Positions 1 to 9,012 of a stretch of 64,000 nt of DNA are shown piece by piece; position 1 is the stretch's first letter, and the number at the start of each line of letters is the position of its first letter. The position numbers and the translations under genes were made by a program. The stretch lies in contig JAFPUC010000008.1 in assembly GCA_017413255.1 (NCBI GenBank), forward strand, positions 62,001-126,000, in the 5' to 3' direction. The DNA comes from Aeriscardovia sp. (lineage in GTDB: Bacteria; Actinomycetota; Actinomycetes; Actinomycetales; Bifidobacteriaceae). The notes beneath the pieces are model-generated. The model was not told the origin of the DNA and did no database searches. It saw only the letters and a program-made list of their open reading frames with translations.

Positions 1-98
1 AGGAACTTTCCAGGCTTTCAAGGGAAATGATTAAGGAAAAGCCCCTGAGCGTGGAAGAAATTGCAAAAAAAGTTGAGGGAAAGGTAATAGAGGGTTAA
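1..98 (+). CDS. dnaX: C-terminal end of an upstream gene, probably DNA polymerase III subunit gamma/tau
   Basis: An open frame enters from the left edge and stops with TAA at 96-98, directly followed by the recR ATG at 99. The visible tail of about 31 residues ends in KKVEGKVIEG and is charged, as the tau C-terminus often is. The assignment rests mainly on position: dnaX commonly sits immediately upstream of recR in bacteria. The fragment alone carries no diagnostic motif, so another small gene such as ybaB/ebfC (also a frequent recR neighbour) cannot be excluded. Confidence 0.5.
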   Translation, partial: ELSRLSREMIKEKPLSVEEIAKKVEGKVIEG

Positions 99-680
99 AT
101 GGACATCATAGAAGAAGCGGTAGAGGCCTTCAGCCAGCTTCCGGGGATAGGGCCTAAAAGCGCGAAAAGAATCGTCTACTCCCTCATCTCCTCGCCCCAA
201 AAGGGAAAGAGAATCGAGGGGGCGATAGAAAGGCTTTCAAACGATCTGACCTTCTGCAAAATCTGCGGGAATGTGTCGGACGGGGAGATATGCAAAATCT
301 GCTCGGATCCCGGCAGGGAAAATACGATTTGCGTAGTAGGAAAGCCGCTGGATGTGATGAGCTTTGAAAAGACGGGGGTTTACAGGGGAAAGTACCACGT
401 TTTGGGAGGCCTTATAGATCCTTTGAGCGGCATAGGCCCCCAGGACCTGAGGATAGCGGAGCTGAAAAAAAGGGTGGAAGAAGAAAAAGCGCCGGAAGTA
501 ATTTTGGCCTTGGATTCTACCGTGGAGGGAGAGGCCACTTCCGCCTTCATCTCTTCCCTCCTTAGAGGGTCTGCCAAAATTTCCCGCCTGGCCTTGGGGA
601 TACCCGTAGGATCCGAACTCGAATACACAGACCAGCTCACCCTTTCCAAGGCCCTCACCGACAGAATGAGGGAAGATTAG
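99..680 (+). CDS. recR: Recombination protein RecR
   Basis: RecR acts with RecF/RecO to load RecA on single-stranded gaps and binds DNA as a ring. The 193-residue protein has the usual length. In order it shows a helix-hairpin-helix (LPGIGPKSAKR, about residues 14-24), a four-cysteine zinc motif (C53, C56, C65, C68) and a Toprim domain from about residue 76. The ATG follows the upstream stop codon with no gap, so translation is probably coupled. Its own stop overlaps the stop of the convergent ABC exporter gene by 4 bases. Ten of its eleven arginines are AGG or AGA, an early sign of this genome's codon habit. Confidence 0.96.
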   Translation: MDIIEEAVEAFSQLPGIGPKSAKRIVYSLISSPQKGKRIEGAIERLSNDLTFCKICGNVSDGEICKICSDPGRENTICVVGKPLDVMSFEKTGVYRGKYHVLGGLIDPLSGIGPQDLRIAELKKRVEEEKAPEVILALDSTVEGEATSAFISSLLRGSAKISRLALGIPVGSELEYTDQLTLSKALTDRMRED

Positions 681-2593
681 TCCGCAAACTGCGAGCGGTA
701 GAGCTTGGCGTATTCTCCGTTTTTCTTCAGCAGCTCTTCGTGGTTCCCCTTTTCGACGATGTTTCCGTGATTTACCACGAGGATGGTGTCTGCGTCCCTT
801 ATGGTGGAAAGCCTGTGGGCTATTACAAAGCTGGTCCTGTTTTTGCTCAGGCTGTTCATGGCCTGCTGTACCAGCATTTCGGTGCGGGTGTCTACCGAGC
901 TGGTGGCTTCATCCAGGATGAGGATGTCCGGCTGGGAAATATAGGCTCTGCAAATTGTAAGCAGCTGCCTTTCTCCCTGAGAAAGCTGGGAAGCGTCCGA
1001 ATCTAGCATGGTCTGGTAACCGTTCTTGAGGGAGGATACAAAGTCATCCACGTGGGTCTTCTTGCACGCCTCCATAAACTCTTCTTCGCCGATCTCTTTT
1101 CCGGGCTTCAGGCCGTAAAGCAGGTTGTCCTTTATGGTTCCCCTGAAAAGCCAGGTGTCTTGGAGCACCATGCCAAAGTGAGATCTAAGCTCCCGGCGGC
1201 TGACATTTTTGGTATTTATACCCGATACCTTTATCTCGCCCTTTTGAATTTCGTAGAAGCGCATTAGAAGGTTTACTATCGTGGTTTTTCCGGCGCCCGT
1301 GGGGCCTACGATAGCTATCATCTGGCCCGGGGAGGCCGCAAAATTGAGGTCTTCTATGAGCGGGTCTTCGGGAAGGTAGGAGAAGTAGACGTTTTCAAAG
1401 GCCACTTTGCCTTCAAACTTCTTCCCGTCCTCCCCAAAGTGCTCGGTGGCCTTGTCCTCTTCTTCGTTTTTCGCATCCAAAAAGTCGAAGAACCTTTTGC
1501 AGGAAGCCAGGGCGGACTGGACGTTTGTAGACATGGAGGCCAGCTGCACTACGGGCCTTTGAATCTGGCGGGAGTACTGGGCGAAAGCCTGCAGGTCTCC
1601 CAGGCTCATCTGGCCCTTTATAACCGCAATTCCTCCGATGATTACAATCGCCACAAATATCAGGTTCCCCAGAAAGCCGTCTACCGGGTTCACGGCTCCC
1701 GAGAGGGCCTGGGCCTTGTAAGTCACCTTGTAGAAATGGCGGTTTCTTTTGTCAAAGGATTTTTCCACTTCCTTTTGCTGGCTGTAGGCCTTTATAACTT
1801 CGTTTCCCGAGTACACTTCCTCGACCTGGGACTGGATGTCTCCGGTTGCCTGCCACTGGGCGACAAAGGAGGGCTTGGACTTGTTTATGAAGATTTTCGT
1901 AATCAGAACCACTATGCACAAAGCCCCTATTGTGCACAGGGTAAAAATCCAGGAAATCGTAAACATCATGATTGCGACCCCGAAAATCATAAAAGTTGAA
2001 AAGAGGAGCTGGGAGAGGATTTGCTGAAGGGAGGTGGTGATATTGTCTACGTCATTTGTCGTAGTCGACATTACCTCCCCCCTGGGAACCGAATCGAAGT
2101 AGCGCAGGGGGAGGCGGTTGATCTTTTCCTCTATCTGCCTTCTCATTTCAAAGACGGACTTGGCGATCACCCTCGCCAAAAGCCAGTTCTCAAATATCCT
2201 CAGCGCTACGGCTATAAGGTAAATGACCCCCACCCATATCAAAAGGATCGCAAAATACTTCCAGTCCATCCCCACTTTGAGGTTTATGGACATGGCCTTG
2301 ACCATATCGGCAAGCTTTCCCATGCCGTGCAAATCCATCATGTGGATTATGACGGATTTGGGGGTGCCCGGCCTGAAACCCGCATCCATAAGTTTTTGGC
2401 TCATGAGGCCGGAAAAGAGGACGTTTGTGGCGGTGCCCAAAAGCCTTGGCCCCAGCACCGTCAAAAACACGCCCACAAGGCCCGAAGCAATGGTTAATAT
2501 CAGGGCCAGTTTGTACTTAAAGAGGTAGGAGCAAAGCCTTTTTATAAGGGTTCTTTGCTCTTTTCCCGTAATCAGCTTTTTGTATCCGGCCAT
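677..2593 (-). CDS. ABC multidrug exporter subunit with the intact catalytic site (BmrD/LmrD type)
   Basis: A half-transporter of 638 residues: six predicted membrane helices, then a nucleotide-binding domain with Walker A GPTGAGKT, signature LSQGE and Walker B ILILDEAT with the catalytic glutamate present. It starts 1 base after the stop of its partner gene, as expected for an obligate heterodimer. In such pairs one composite ATP site is catalytic and the other degenerate; here the glutamate-bearing subunit is this one. The family exports hydrophobic drugs or lipids; the substrate cannot be told from sequence. A soluble-looking insert of about 60 residues lies between helices 1 and 2, as in other actinobacterial members. 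Confidence 0.9.
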   Translation of the reverse strand: MAGYKKLITGKEQRTLIKRLCSYLFKYKLALILTIASGLVGVFLTVLGPRLLGTATNVLFSGLMSQKLMDAGFRPGTPKSVIIHMMDLHGMGKLADMVKAMSINLKVGMDWKYFAILLIWVGVIYLIAVALRIFENWLLARVIAKSVFEMRRQIEEKINRLPLRYFDSVPRGEVMSTTTNDVDNITTSLQQILSQLLFSTFMIFGVAIMMFTISWIFTLCTIGALCIVVLITKIFINKSKPSFVAQWQATGDIQSQVEEVYSGNEVIKAYSQQKEVEKSFDKRNRHFYKVTYKAQALSGAVNPVDGFLGNLIFVAIVIIGGIAVIKGQMSLGDLQAFAQYSRQIQRPVVQLASMSTNVQSALASCKRFFDFLDAKNEEEDKATEHFGEDGKKFEGKVAFENVYFSYLPEDPLIEDLNFAASPGQMIAIVGPTGAGKTTIVNLLMRFYEIQKGEIKVSGINTKNVSRRELRSHFGMVLQDTWLFRGTIKDNLLYGLKPGKEIGEEEFMEACKKTHVDDFVSSLKNGYQTMLDSDASQLSQGERQLLTICRAYISQPDILILDEATSSVDTRTEMLVQQAMNSLSKNRTSFVIAHRLSTIRDADTILVVNHGNIVEKGNHEELLKKNGEYAKLYRSQFAD

Positions 2594-2594
2594 C

Positions 2595-4328
2595 TTATTC
2601 CTGAATTGTCCCGCTTTGGGAGGCCACTATCTGTTCATAGGTCTCGCAATTTTCCATGAGGTACTCGTGATTTCCCTCTCCGACGATTCTCCCGCGCTCC
2701 AAAACGATTATCTTTTCGGCGGTCATTATGGAGCTAAACCTTTGGGCCACAAGGAGCATGGAAGAGCTTTTGATTACAGGATCCAGCGCCTCCCGCAGCT
2801 TCTTATCTGTAGCCATGTCGAGGGCGGAAAAGGCGTCGTCAAAGGTGTATACGTGGGCGCCCCTGAGGATCGCTCTTGCTATGCACAGCCTTTGTTTCTG
2901 TCCGCCCGAAAAGTTCGTGCCCCCTTCCGAAACTTTGTAGTCCAGTCCTTCCCCGAAGCCCTCCACAAAGTCTTTGGCCTGGGCAATTTCCAGAGCCTTC
3001 CAAATTTCTTCATCCGTCGCATCTTCTTTTCCAAAGAGCATATTGCTTCGGATGGTGCCGGTGAAAAGCTTGGCTGTCTGAAAGACGGGAGCAAAGAGCG
3101 TGGAAAGGTAGGAGGGATCAAACTCCTTTAAGTTGTGGCCGTCGAGCAAAACTTCCCCTTCGTCGGGATCGTAGATCCTTTGGGCAAGGGAGAGAATGGT
3201 GCTTTTGCCGCTTCCGGTAGCGCCTATGAAGGCGGTGGTTTCGCCCACGTTTGCCTTAAAGCTTATGTGCTCCACCGCTTCGTGCTTGTCTGAAGAGGGG
3301 TAAGAGAAGGAGACATCCTTAAACTCGATTTCTCCTTTGACTTTTTCAGGCTTGTAGGGGTTTTGGGGGCAGGTGAGGCTGCTTTTATCGTCTATTACTT
3401 GAAGCAGCCTTCCGCTTGAAACCGAAGCTCTTGGCAGCCTGACCGACATCATTGCAGCCATCATAAAGCCCATAAGGACGATCATGAGGTACTGAATGAA
3501 AGCCTGCAGGGCGCCTATGGGCATGTGGCCGGCTTCTATCAGCTTTCCTCCGAACCACATTATCGCCACGTCTGCGATGGAGGTGATAAACCAGAGGATA
3601 GGCCCCATAGAACCCATCCAAAAGCCTATGGGGACTAAAAGATCATAGGTGTCCTTATTCACCTTCCCGAACCTTTTTTCCTCCGTTCCTTCCCTTGTGA
3701 AAGCTCTAATCACGCGCACGCCCGTGATTTGTTCGCGGATGACGGAGTTTAACGAATCGAAGATCTTTTGAAGTTTTCTAAAAAGCGGGCCCATCTTTCT
3801 AAAGATCAGGGTTACAACCACCATGATTACGGGAAGCACTAGGGCGAGGGACCATGTGAGGGGGCCGTTTTGCTCCACCGCCATTACAAGGCCGCCTATA
3901 AACATGACGGGGGCCTGCAGGACGAAGAGAAAAGCCTGGAAAGTGGCGCTTTGAACCTGTTGCACGTCGTTAGTGGACCTGGTGATAAGGGAGTCTACCG
4001 AGTACTTGTCGGTTTCCTTTTTGCTCAGGCCCTCCACGGAATAGAAAAAGTCCTTCCTTGCCAGAAAGCCTATCTTGGTGCTCAAAAAGGAGGAAATCAT
4101 AACGGCTGCGACGTTGCACGCCCCCTGGACGAGGGCGATGATTATCATAATCCAGCCTATTCGGTAGATGGCCTTTTCGTCGCCTACCGCTACGCCCTTG
4201 TCGATGATTTCTGCTTGCAGATTGGGAAGGTAGAGATTTAAACAGGCCTGCGCGATCTGAAAAAGCAGCAGACCCAGAAGCGCCAACTTGTAAGGCCTAA
4301 GGTAGCGCCTCAAAAGTTTGACGAGCAT
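2595..4328 (-). CDS. ABC multidrug exporter subunit with degenerate Walker B (BmrC/LmrC type)
   Basis: This 577-residue half-transporter is the first of the two exporter genes. Six helices occupy about residues 15-300. Walker A GATGSGKS is at about 369-376, signature FSGGQ at about 473-477, and Walker B ends VYTFDD at about 498, where Asp replaces the catalytic Glu. That substitution is the classic mark of the non-catalytic site in heterodimeric exporters and pairs it with the gene downstream. A small membrane-protein gene ends 5 bases upstream, so the three probably form one transcript. Confidence 0.9.
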   Translation of the reverse strand: MLVKLLRRYLRPYKLALLGLLLFQIAQACLNLYLPNLQAEIIDKGVAVGDEKAIYRIGWIMIIIALVQGACNVAAVMISSFLSTKIGFLARKDFFYSVEGLSKKETDKYSVDSLITRSTNDVQQVQSATFQAFLFVLQAPVMFIGGLVMAVEQNGPLTWSLALVLPVIMVVVTLIFRKMGPLFRKLQKIFDSLNSVIREQITGVRVIRAFTREGTEEKRFGKVNKDTYDLLVPIGFWMGSMGPILWFITSIADVAIMWFGGKLIEAGHMPIGALQAFIQYLMIVLMGFMMAAMMSVRLPRASVSSGRLLQVIDDKSSLTCPQNPYKPEKVKGEIEFKDVSFSYPSSDKHEAVEHISFKANVGETTAFIGATGSGKSTILSLAQRIYDPDEGEVLLDGHNLKEFDPSYLSTLFAPVFQTAKLFTGTIRSNMLFGKEDATDEEIWKALEIAQAKDFVEGFGEGLDYKVSEGGTNFSGGQKQRLCIARAILRGAHVYTFDDAFSALDMATDKKLREALDPVIKSSSMLLVAQRFSSIMTAEKIIVLERGRIVGEGNHEYLMENCETYEQIVASQSGTIQE

Positions 4329-4333
4329 TTTTT

Positions 4334-4648
4334 TTACACAGCCGTTCCGTTCTCATCCAAATACGGATTTACGTCCTTGGGGCTCTGAAGGATGAAAAGC
4401 ATAAGGACGGTGGCTATAAATACTGCGCTCACTGAGATCGTAGCCCACATGGCCAAATGAGGAAGCCAGATTATTACGAAAAATACTATCCCGGCCAGAG
4501 CCATGATTACCCAGTTGATGATCTTGGCAATGCCCCACCCGCTGTGGTAGCGCCTTCCCATTGGATCGGGCCTCTCCGACTGTTCTGCCAGATCCGGGCT
4601 CCAACCCGCTTTTGCGCTATCGGGGCGTTGTTTGTTTATTGTAGCCAT
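4334..4648 (-). CDS. Small two-helix membrane protein, unknown function
   Basis: The protein has 104 residues: a polar N-terminal 40 residues with several prolines, then two hydrophobic segments (about 43-65 and 67-88) and a short acidic tail. I do not recognise the family. It lies 5 bases upstream of the ABC exporter pair on the same strand and is the first gene of that transcript. It could be an accessory of the exporter or simply a co-transcribed conserved actinobacterial membrane protein. No strong Shine-Dalgarno is seen before the ATG. A TATAAT-like -10 (4712-4717) and a TATAGT (4683-4688) upstream on the minus strand are possible promoters. Confidence 0.7.
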   Translation of the reverse strand: MATINKQRPDSAKAGWSPDLAEQSERPDPMGRRYHSGWGIAKIINWVIMALAGIVFFVIIWLPHLAMWATISVSAVFIATVLMLFILQSPKDVNPYLDENGTAV

Positions 4649-4760
4649 GTTCGTTTAATTCTTACCGGCGACTAACGCCAAAACTATAAAATCCCTAACT
4701 TTATCTGGTTTATTATATCCCATGCCTCTGGGCCGATAAGGTAAAAGTTTATCCGCCAGG

Positions 4761-5981
4761 TTACTCCAGAAAGTAGTCCATCAAAGATCTGGCCAAAAAA
4801 TCGTTCAAAAGCCTTCCCTGAAGGGTGGGCAAAAGGGTGCCCTCCTTTAAATAGGCGAGGCCCCGGAAGGAAGAGAGAAGATCGGATGGGGCCTCTTTTC
4901 CGCTTTCTTTTTCCAGCTTTCCAAGATCCAGCCCGGTTTTTAGCCTGAGGCCCAAAAATATATCCTCTTCCTCTCTCTCTTTTTGGGTTAAAACTTCCCC
5001 TTCCCATGGAAGGTCTCCCTTTTGAACGGCTTTCGCCCAAGGCCCCGGCCTTGAAAAATCCCAAAAGCGCAGATTGGAGAAGTGGGAGTGGGCTCCGGGC
5101 CCCAGGCCTATCCAGTCGTCATTTTTCCAGTATCCGATATTGTGGAGGCACTCTTTTCCTTCCCTTGCCCAGTTGGAAACTTCGTACCACTTGTAGCCCC
5201 TCCTGGAGAGGATGGAATCTGCAAGTTCGTAGTCCCGGGCCTGGGCAAGATCGCTTTCTTCCGCTATCAATCCTTTCTCCAGCTGGTGTCCCATCTTCGT
5301 GCGAGGGTAAATGCTCAAAGCGTAGCAGGAAACGTGGTCCAGCCCGAGGGAGGATGTGAGCCTCACCGTCCTAATCCACTCTTTCCTTTTTTCGGATGGC
5401 GCGGCGTAGATGAGGTCGGCGCTGCAAGAGAGGCCTGCTTTTCTGGCTTTTCTAATAGACCTCCATGCGGCAGCCGGAGAGTGGGTCCTGTCTAAAATCC
5501 TTAAGATTCTCGGCTCCCACGACTGGACTCCAAAAGAGACTCTGGTAAACCCCGCCTTTTTTAAGTCGAAGAGCTCTTTTCCCTCTACAGAATCTGGATT
5601 GGCCTCAGTGCTGATTTCAGCCCCCTCTTCTATCCCCCATGCCTCCCTTATGGCTTCAAGGATCCTAGAAAGCTGGGAAGGGGAGAGGCAAGTGGGGGTT
5701 CCTCCCCCGAAAAATACGCTCGAAGCGGGCTTTAATGAAACGGAGTGCTCTTCTTGCCACTTTTTCACCCTCTTTATCTCCCTTTCCAGAAGCGAGGGGT
5801 AAGTGTTTTTGTCAAAGCCGGGGGCCAGGGAAAAAGAGGTGAAGGTGTTGAAATTGCAGTACCCGCACCGCTTTTTGCAGAAGGGGATGTGGACGTAAAC
5901 CCTAAAAGGCCTGTCTGAAAAACTGTAGGCGTCCCCCAGATCTTCGGGTGAACAGGAAGGGAGGGTATTTGAAAAGTTCAC
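4761..5981 (-). CDS. hemW: HemW-family radical SAM protein (heme chaperone; formerly coproporphyrinogen oxidase-like)
   Basis: The 406 residues begin with the radical SAM cluster motif CKKRCGYC (C35, C39, C42), followed by the SAM-binding FFGGGTP and the HemW C-terminal domain. The CGYCNF form of the motif is typical of HemW rather than true HemN. HemW transfers heme to respiratory enzymes, so its job in a fermentative bifidobacterium is unclear, although the gene is widely kept there. Its ATG overlaps the lepA stop by 4 bases, the usual lepA-hemW pairing. Confidence 0.92.
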   Translation of the reverse strand: MNFSNTLPSCSPEDLGDAYSFSDRPFRVYVHIPFCKKRCGYCNFNTFTSFSLAPGFDKNTYPSLLEREIKRVKKWQEEHSVSLKPASSVFFGGGTPTCLSPSQLSRILEAIREAWGIEEGAEISTEANPDSVEGKELFDLKKAGFTRVSFGVQSWEPRILRILDRTHSPAAAWRSIRKARKAGLSCSADLIYAAPSEKRKEWIRTVRLTSSLGLDHVSCYALSIYPRTKMGHQLEKGLIAEESDLAQARDYELADSILSRRGYKWYEVSNWAREGKECLHNIGYWKNDDWIGLGPGAHSHFSNLRFWDFSRPGPWAKAVQKGDLPWEGEVLTQKEREEEDIFLGLRLKTGLDLGKLEKESGKEAPSDLLSSFRGLAYLKEGTLLPTLQGRLLNDFLARSLMDYFLE

Positions 5982-7846
5982 TTTTTCGCGCGGGCCTTAA
6001 GCTTTTCCCGTATGTCTTTGTCATCCAGATCTTCCAGGCTAAGAGCTGAAATGAAAGCTTCCTGGGGGATGGCTACGTTTCCTATTATCTTCATTTTCTT
6101 TTTGCCCTCCCTCTGCTTTTCCAGCAGCTTCCTTTTTCGGGTGATGTCGCCTCCATAGCACTTGGCGAGCACATCTTTCCTTAGGGGGCTTATGGTCTCT
6201 CTGGCTATGATCCTTTGCCCGATCGCAGCCTGAATGGGGATTTCAAACTGCTGGCGGGGGATTAGCTTTTTAAGTTTTTTTGTCATTTTCAGGCCGTATT
6301 CGTAGGCCTTGTCTTTATGGCATATGGCGCTTAAAGCGTCTGAAAGCTCGCCGTGAATGAGGATGTCTACCCGGACTAGGTCTGCCTTCTCTTCCCCGGC
6401 GGAGGCGTAGTCAAGGGTGGCGTAGCCCTTGGTGCGGCTTTTAAGCTGGTCAAAGAATCCGAAAATGATTTCTCCGGTAGGCATCTTGTACCTCAGGCAC
6501 ACCCTGTCGGGCCCCAGGTACTCCATGCCAAGCATCTTTCCCCTGTGCTCCTGGCACAGCTTCATCACATCTCCCACATAGTCTTTGGGGGTGATGATGG
6601 AAGCTTCAATCACAGGCTCCCAAACTGCCTTCACTTTGTTTTCGGGAAATTGGGTGGGGTTTGTGACAGTAATTTCGCTTCCATCCGCCATTTCCACTCT
6701 GTAGTGGACGTTGGGGGCAGTGGAAATGAGGTCTACCCCAAATTCCCTCTCCAGCCTCTCTATCACAATCTGCATGTGCAGGAGGCCCAAAAAGCCGCAC
6801 CTAAATCCAAATCCCAAGGCGCTGCTGGTTTCAGGAGTGTAACTTATGGAGGCATCGTTTAGCCGAAGCTTGTCTAAAGACTGGCGAAGGAGGGGGAATT
6901 GGTCGGTTTCCAGGGGGAAGAGGCCCGCATACACCATACTCTCGGGAGCCTTGTAGCCTTTCAAAGATTCTTTGGCTTCGTTTCTTTCGCAGGTTATGGT
7001 GTCTCCGACCTGGGCCTGCCTTACATCCTTTATGCCCGTTATTACGTAGCCTACCTGTCCGGTAGTCAGTATTTCAACCGGCCTCATAAAGGGGTCTACT
7101 ATCCCGAGCTCTAGGGGAACGAGGGAAGAGGCGGACTTCATCTGTATGATTCTGTCTTTGGCCTCAATGCTTCCATCCACTACCCTGATGTAGGTTATTA
7201 TGCCTCGGTAGGCGTCGTACTGAGAATCGAAAATCAGGGCTCTGGTGGGTCCTTGGGGATTTCCTGAAGGCGCAGGAATTTTTTCTACTATGGCATCCAG
7301 CAGTTCTTTTACCCCAAAGCCCGTTTTAGCCGATACTTCCAAAACTTCCCCGCCTTCAACTCCCAAAAGATCGCAGAGGGTAGATTTTACTTCCTCGGTC
7401 TTTGCCCCCGGCAAGTCAATTTTGTTCAAAACGGGGATTATGGTCAGGTCGTTTTGCATGGCAAGGTAGAGGTTGGAAAGGGTTTGGGCTTCTATCCCCT
7501 GGGTGGCATCCACCAAAAGCACGCACCCTTCACATGCCGCCAGCGCCCTTGACACTTCGTAGTTAAAGTCGACGTGGCCAGGGGTATCAATCATGGAAAG
7601 GGCGTAGGTCTTTTTATCCTTTACCCAGTTGACGGTTACTGCCTGGGACTTGATGGTAATCCCTCTCTCGCGCTCTATATCCATAGAGTCTAGATACTGC
7701 TCCCGCATCTGCCTGTCTGAAAGGGCTCCGGTTAGGGAAAGAATCCTGTCAGCCAGAGTTGATTTGCCGTGATCTATATGGGCTATAATCGAAAAATTGC
7801 GTATGAGTTCCTGCGGGAAAAAGGTTTCAGGTTCAGACTTTGCCAC
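5978..7846 (-). CDS. lepA: Elongation factor 4 (ribosomal back-translocase GTPase)
   Basis: LepA binds the ribosome and promotes back-translocation or initiation-complex maturation. The 622-residue protein carries the translational GTPase motifs HIDHGKST (P loop), DTPGHVDF (G3) and NKIDLPGA (G4), then EF-G-like domains II, III and V and a lysine-rich LepA-specific C-terminus. The length matches the family. It is divergent from rpsT, with 93 bases between them, and runs into hemW as a two-gene operon. Confidence 0.97.
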   Translation of the reverse strand: MAKSEPETFFPQELIRNFSIIAHIDHGKSTLADRILSLTGALSDRQMREQYLDSMDIERERGITIKSQAVTVNWVKDKKTYALSMIDTPGHVDFNYEVSRALAACEGCVLLVDATQGIEAQTLSNLYLAMQNDLTIIPVLNKIDLPGAKTEEVKSTLCDLLGVEGGEVLEVSAKTGFGVKELLDAIVEKIPAPSGNPQGPTRALIFDSQYDAYRGIITYIRVVDGSIEAKDRIIQMKSASSLVPLELGIVDPFMRPVEILTTGQVGYVITGIKDVRQAQVGDTITCERNEAKESLKGYKAPESMVYAGLFPLETDQFPLLRQSLDKLRLNDASISYTPETSSALGFGFRCGFLGLLHMQIVIERLEREFGVDLISTAPNVHYRVEMADGSEITVTNPTQFPENKVKAVWEPVIEASIITPKDYVGDVMKLCQEHRGKMLGMEYLGPDRVCLRYKMPTGEIIFGFFDQLKSRTKGYATLDYASAGEEKADLVRVDILIHGELSDALSAICHKDKAYEYGLKMTKKLKKLIPRQQFEIPIQAAIGQRIIARETISPLRKDVLAKCYGGDITRKRKLLEKQREGKKKMKIIGNVAIPQEAFISALSLEDLDDKDIREKLKARAKK

Positions 7847-7878
7847 GTGTCCACCTTTGGTATTGACCCGAGCCGTTT

Positions 7879-7907
7879 TTGAAATTTATCTCAATAAAGT
7901 GTAGCAT
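7879..7907 (+). promoter_or_regulatory. Probable rpsT promoter
   Basis: TTGAAA (7879-7884) and TAGCAT (7902-7907) are separated by 17 bases and lie 33 bases before the rpsT GTG. An alternative upstream pair TTGACC/TTATCT (7863-7891) also exists. Assigned by consensus only. Confidence 0.45.
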
Positions 7908-7939
7908 TCTAATAAAAAGACTTAGTTTTTGGAGTTGTA

Positions 7940-8200
7940 GTGGCTAACATCAAACAGCAGAAAAAGCGCGTTCTGACCAACGAAAAGGCTCATGAGAGGA
8001 ACGTGGCAGTAAAGAGCAGGCTCAAGACCGCAGTGAAAAAAGTGCGCGAGTGCATTGATTCCAACGAAAAAGAGGCCGCTTTAGTCGAATACAGAAACTG
8101 CGCCAGACTCCTTGACAAGGCCGTTAGCAAGGGCGTAATTCACAAGAACCAGGCTGCAGACAGGAAGAGCAGCCTGGCTTTGGCCATAAATAAGCTTTAG
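7940..8200 (+). CDS. rpsT: Small subunit ribosomal protein S20
   Basis: This 86-residue basic protein matches S20 throughout (ANIKQQKKRV start; LAINKL end). S20 binds 16S rRNA early in 30S assembly. The start is GTG with GGAG at 7931-7934, five bases upstream. The gene is monocistronic: it has its own promoter region and is followed 8 bases after the stop by a strong hairpin with a T run. The lepA/rpsT divergent arrangement is common in actinobacteria. Confidence 0.97.
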   Translation: MANIKQQKKRVLTNEKAHERNVAVKSRLKTAVKKVRECIDSNEKEAALVEYRNCARLLDKAVSKGVIHKNQAADRKSSLALAINKL

Positions 8201-8208
8201 TCGCTTAT

Positions 8209-8236
8209 AAAAAAGGGGGAAGCGGCCCCCTTTTTT
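8209..8236. terminator. Bidirectional intrinsic terminator between rpsT and rplY
   Basis: An 11-bp stem (A6G5 / C5T6) with the loop AAGCGG is flanked by A and T runs on both sides. It can therefore end transcription of both the rpsT (+) and rplY (-) transcripts. Confidence 0.9.
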
Positions 8237-8252
8237 ATTTGTTTTATTTGAT

Positions 8253-8813
8253 TTATTTCTTCTTTCCTTCAGGGCTGACAATCTTTACGAGGGTTTCTTC
8301 GGGCTCAACCCCCAGAAGGGTGATTCCTTCATCCAGCTTTATATCTTTGCCGCGGATTTCCTGGCCGGCCTGCATTCCTTCTACGGAAAGTACGAGGGAC
8401 TGAGGAAGGTGTTCTACATCCGCCTTGGCCCTGACTTTCTGAACTTCGATGAGGGCGGTGCTGTTTCCCTTTGTGACGCCTTCAATGAAAACGGGCACCG
8501 TGACTTCTATACTTTCTCCCTTTTTTACTTTGTAAAAGTCGATGCTTTCGATTTTTGAGGAGACGGGATTCTTTTGCACGTCTTTCACTACGGCCATGAT
8601 TTTTTCTTCTCCGTCGAAGCCGATTTCAAGCTCATAGACGGCGTTTATGTTTCTGAGGGAAGAAACAGTGGCGTTGTAATCGACATGGAAGAAGAGGGGC
8701 TTGTTTCCGTGAGAATAGACGGAAGCGGGAATCCTTCCCCTCTGCCTAAGCCTTCTGGAAAATCCCTTTCCAAACTCTTCCCTTTTTTCGCCCTTTAATT
8801 CAATTTTTGCCAT
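8253..8813 (-). CDS. rplY: Large subunit ribosomal protein L25/general stress protein Ctc
   Basis: The 186 residues comprise an N-terminal L25 domain (about 1-90) that binds 5S rRNA and a C-terminal Ctc/TL5 beta domain (about 95-180). This long form is usual in Gram-positive bacteria; E. coli has only the first domain. The start AKIELKGEKREEFGKG is typical. No clear Shine-Dalgarno precedes the ATG. About 200 bases separate it from the divergent acyl-CoA synthetase gene; that gap holds A/T-rich promoter-like sequence but no further gene. Confidence 0.93.
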   Translation of the reverse strand: MAKIELKGEKREEFGKGFSRRLRQRGRIPASVYSHGNKPLFFHVDYNATVSSLRNINAVYELEIGFDGEEKIMAVVKDVQKNPVSSKIESIDFYKVKKGESIEVTVPVFIEGVTKGNSTALIEVQKVRAKADVEHLPQSLVLSVEGMQAGQEIRGKDIKLDEGITLLGVEPEETLVKIVSPEGKKK

Positions 8814-9012
8814 TGGCTTTGCCGCACTTTCCGTAAATTAAGGCAGGGAAGAATCGGCTCAACTGTAAACCTAGTCGATAACGGGATTTCTCCCCTCGCC
8901 ATAGTTTTAATTTATACTTTTTTAAGACTACCCTATTTTTCCGCGGTTAGTAAAGGTTGGGAAAGTTTCGATAAAATTAGTCCATTAAACCGTATTTAAG
9001 AAGGAAGAGCAA

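Noticed and set aside
1439-1999. Long plus-strand frames antisense to the ABC exporter genes
   Set aside because: They lack ribosome sites and protein family features and mirror the codon pattern of the real minus-strand genes.
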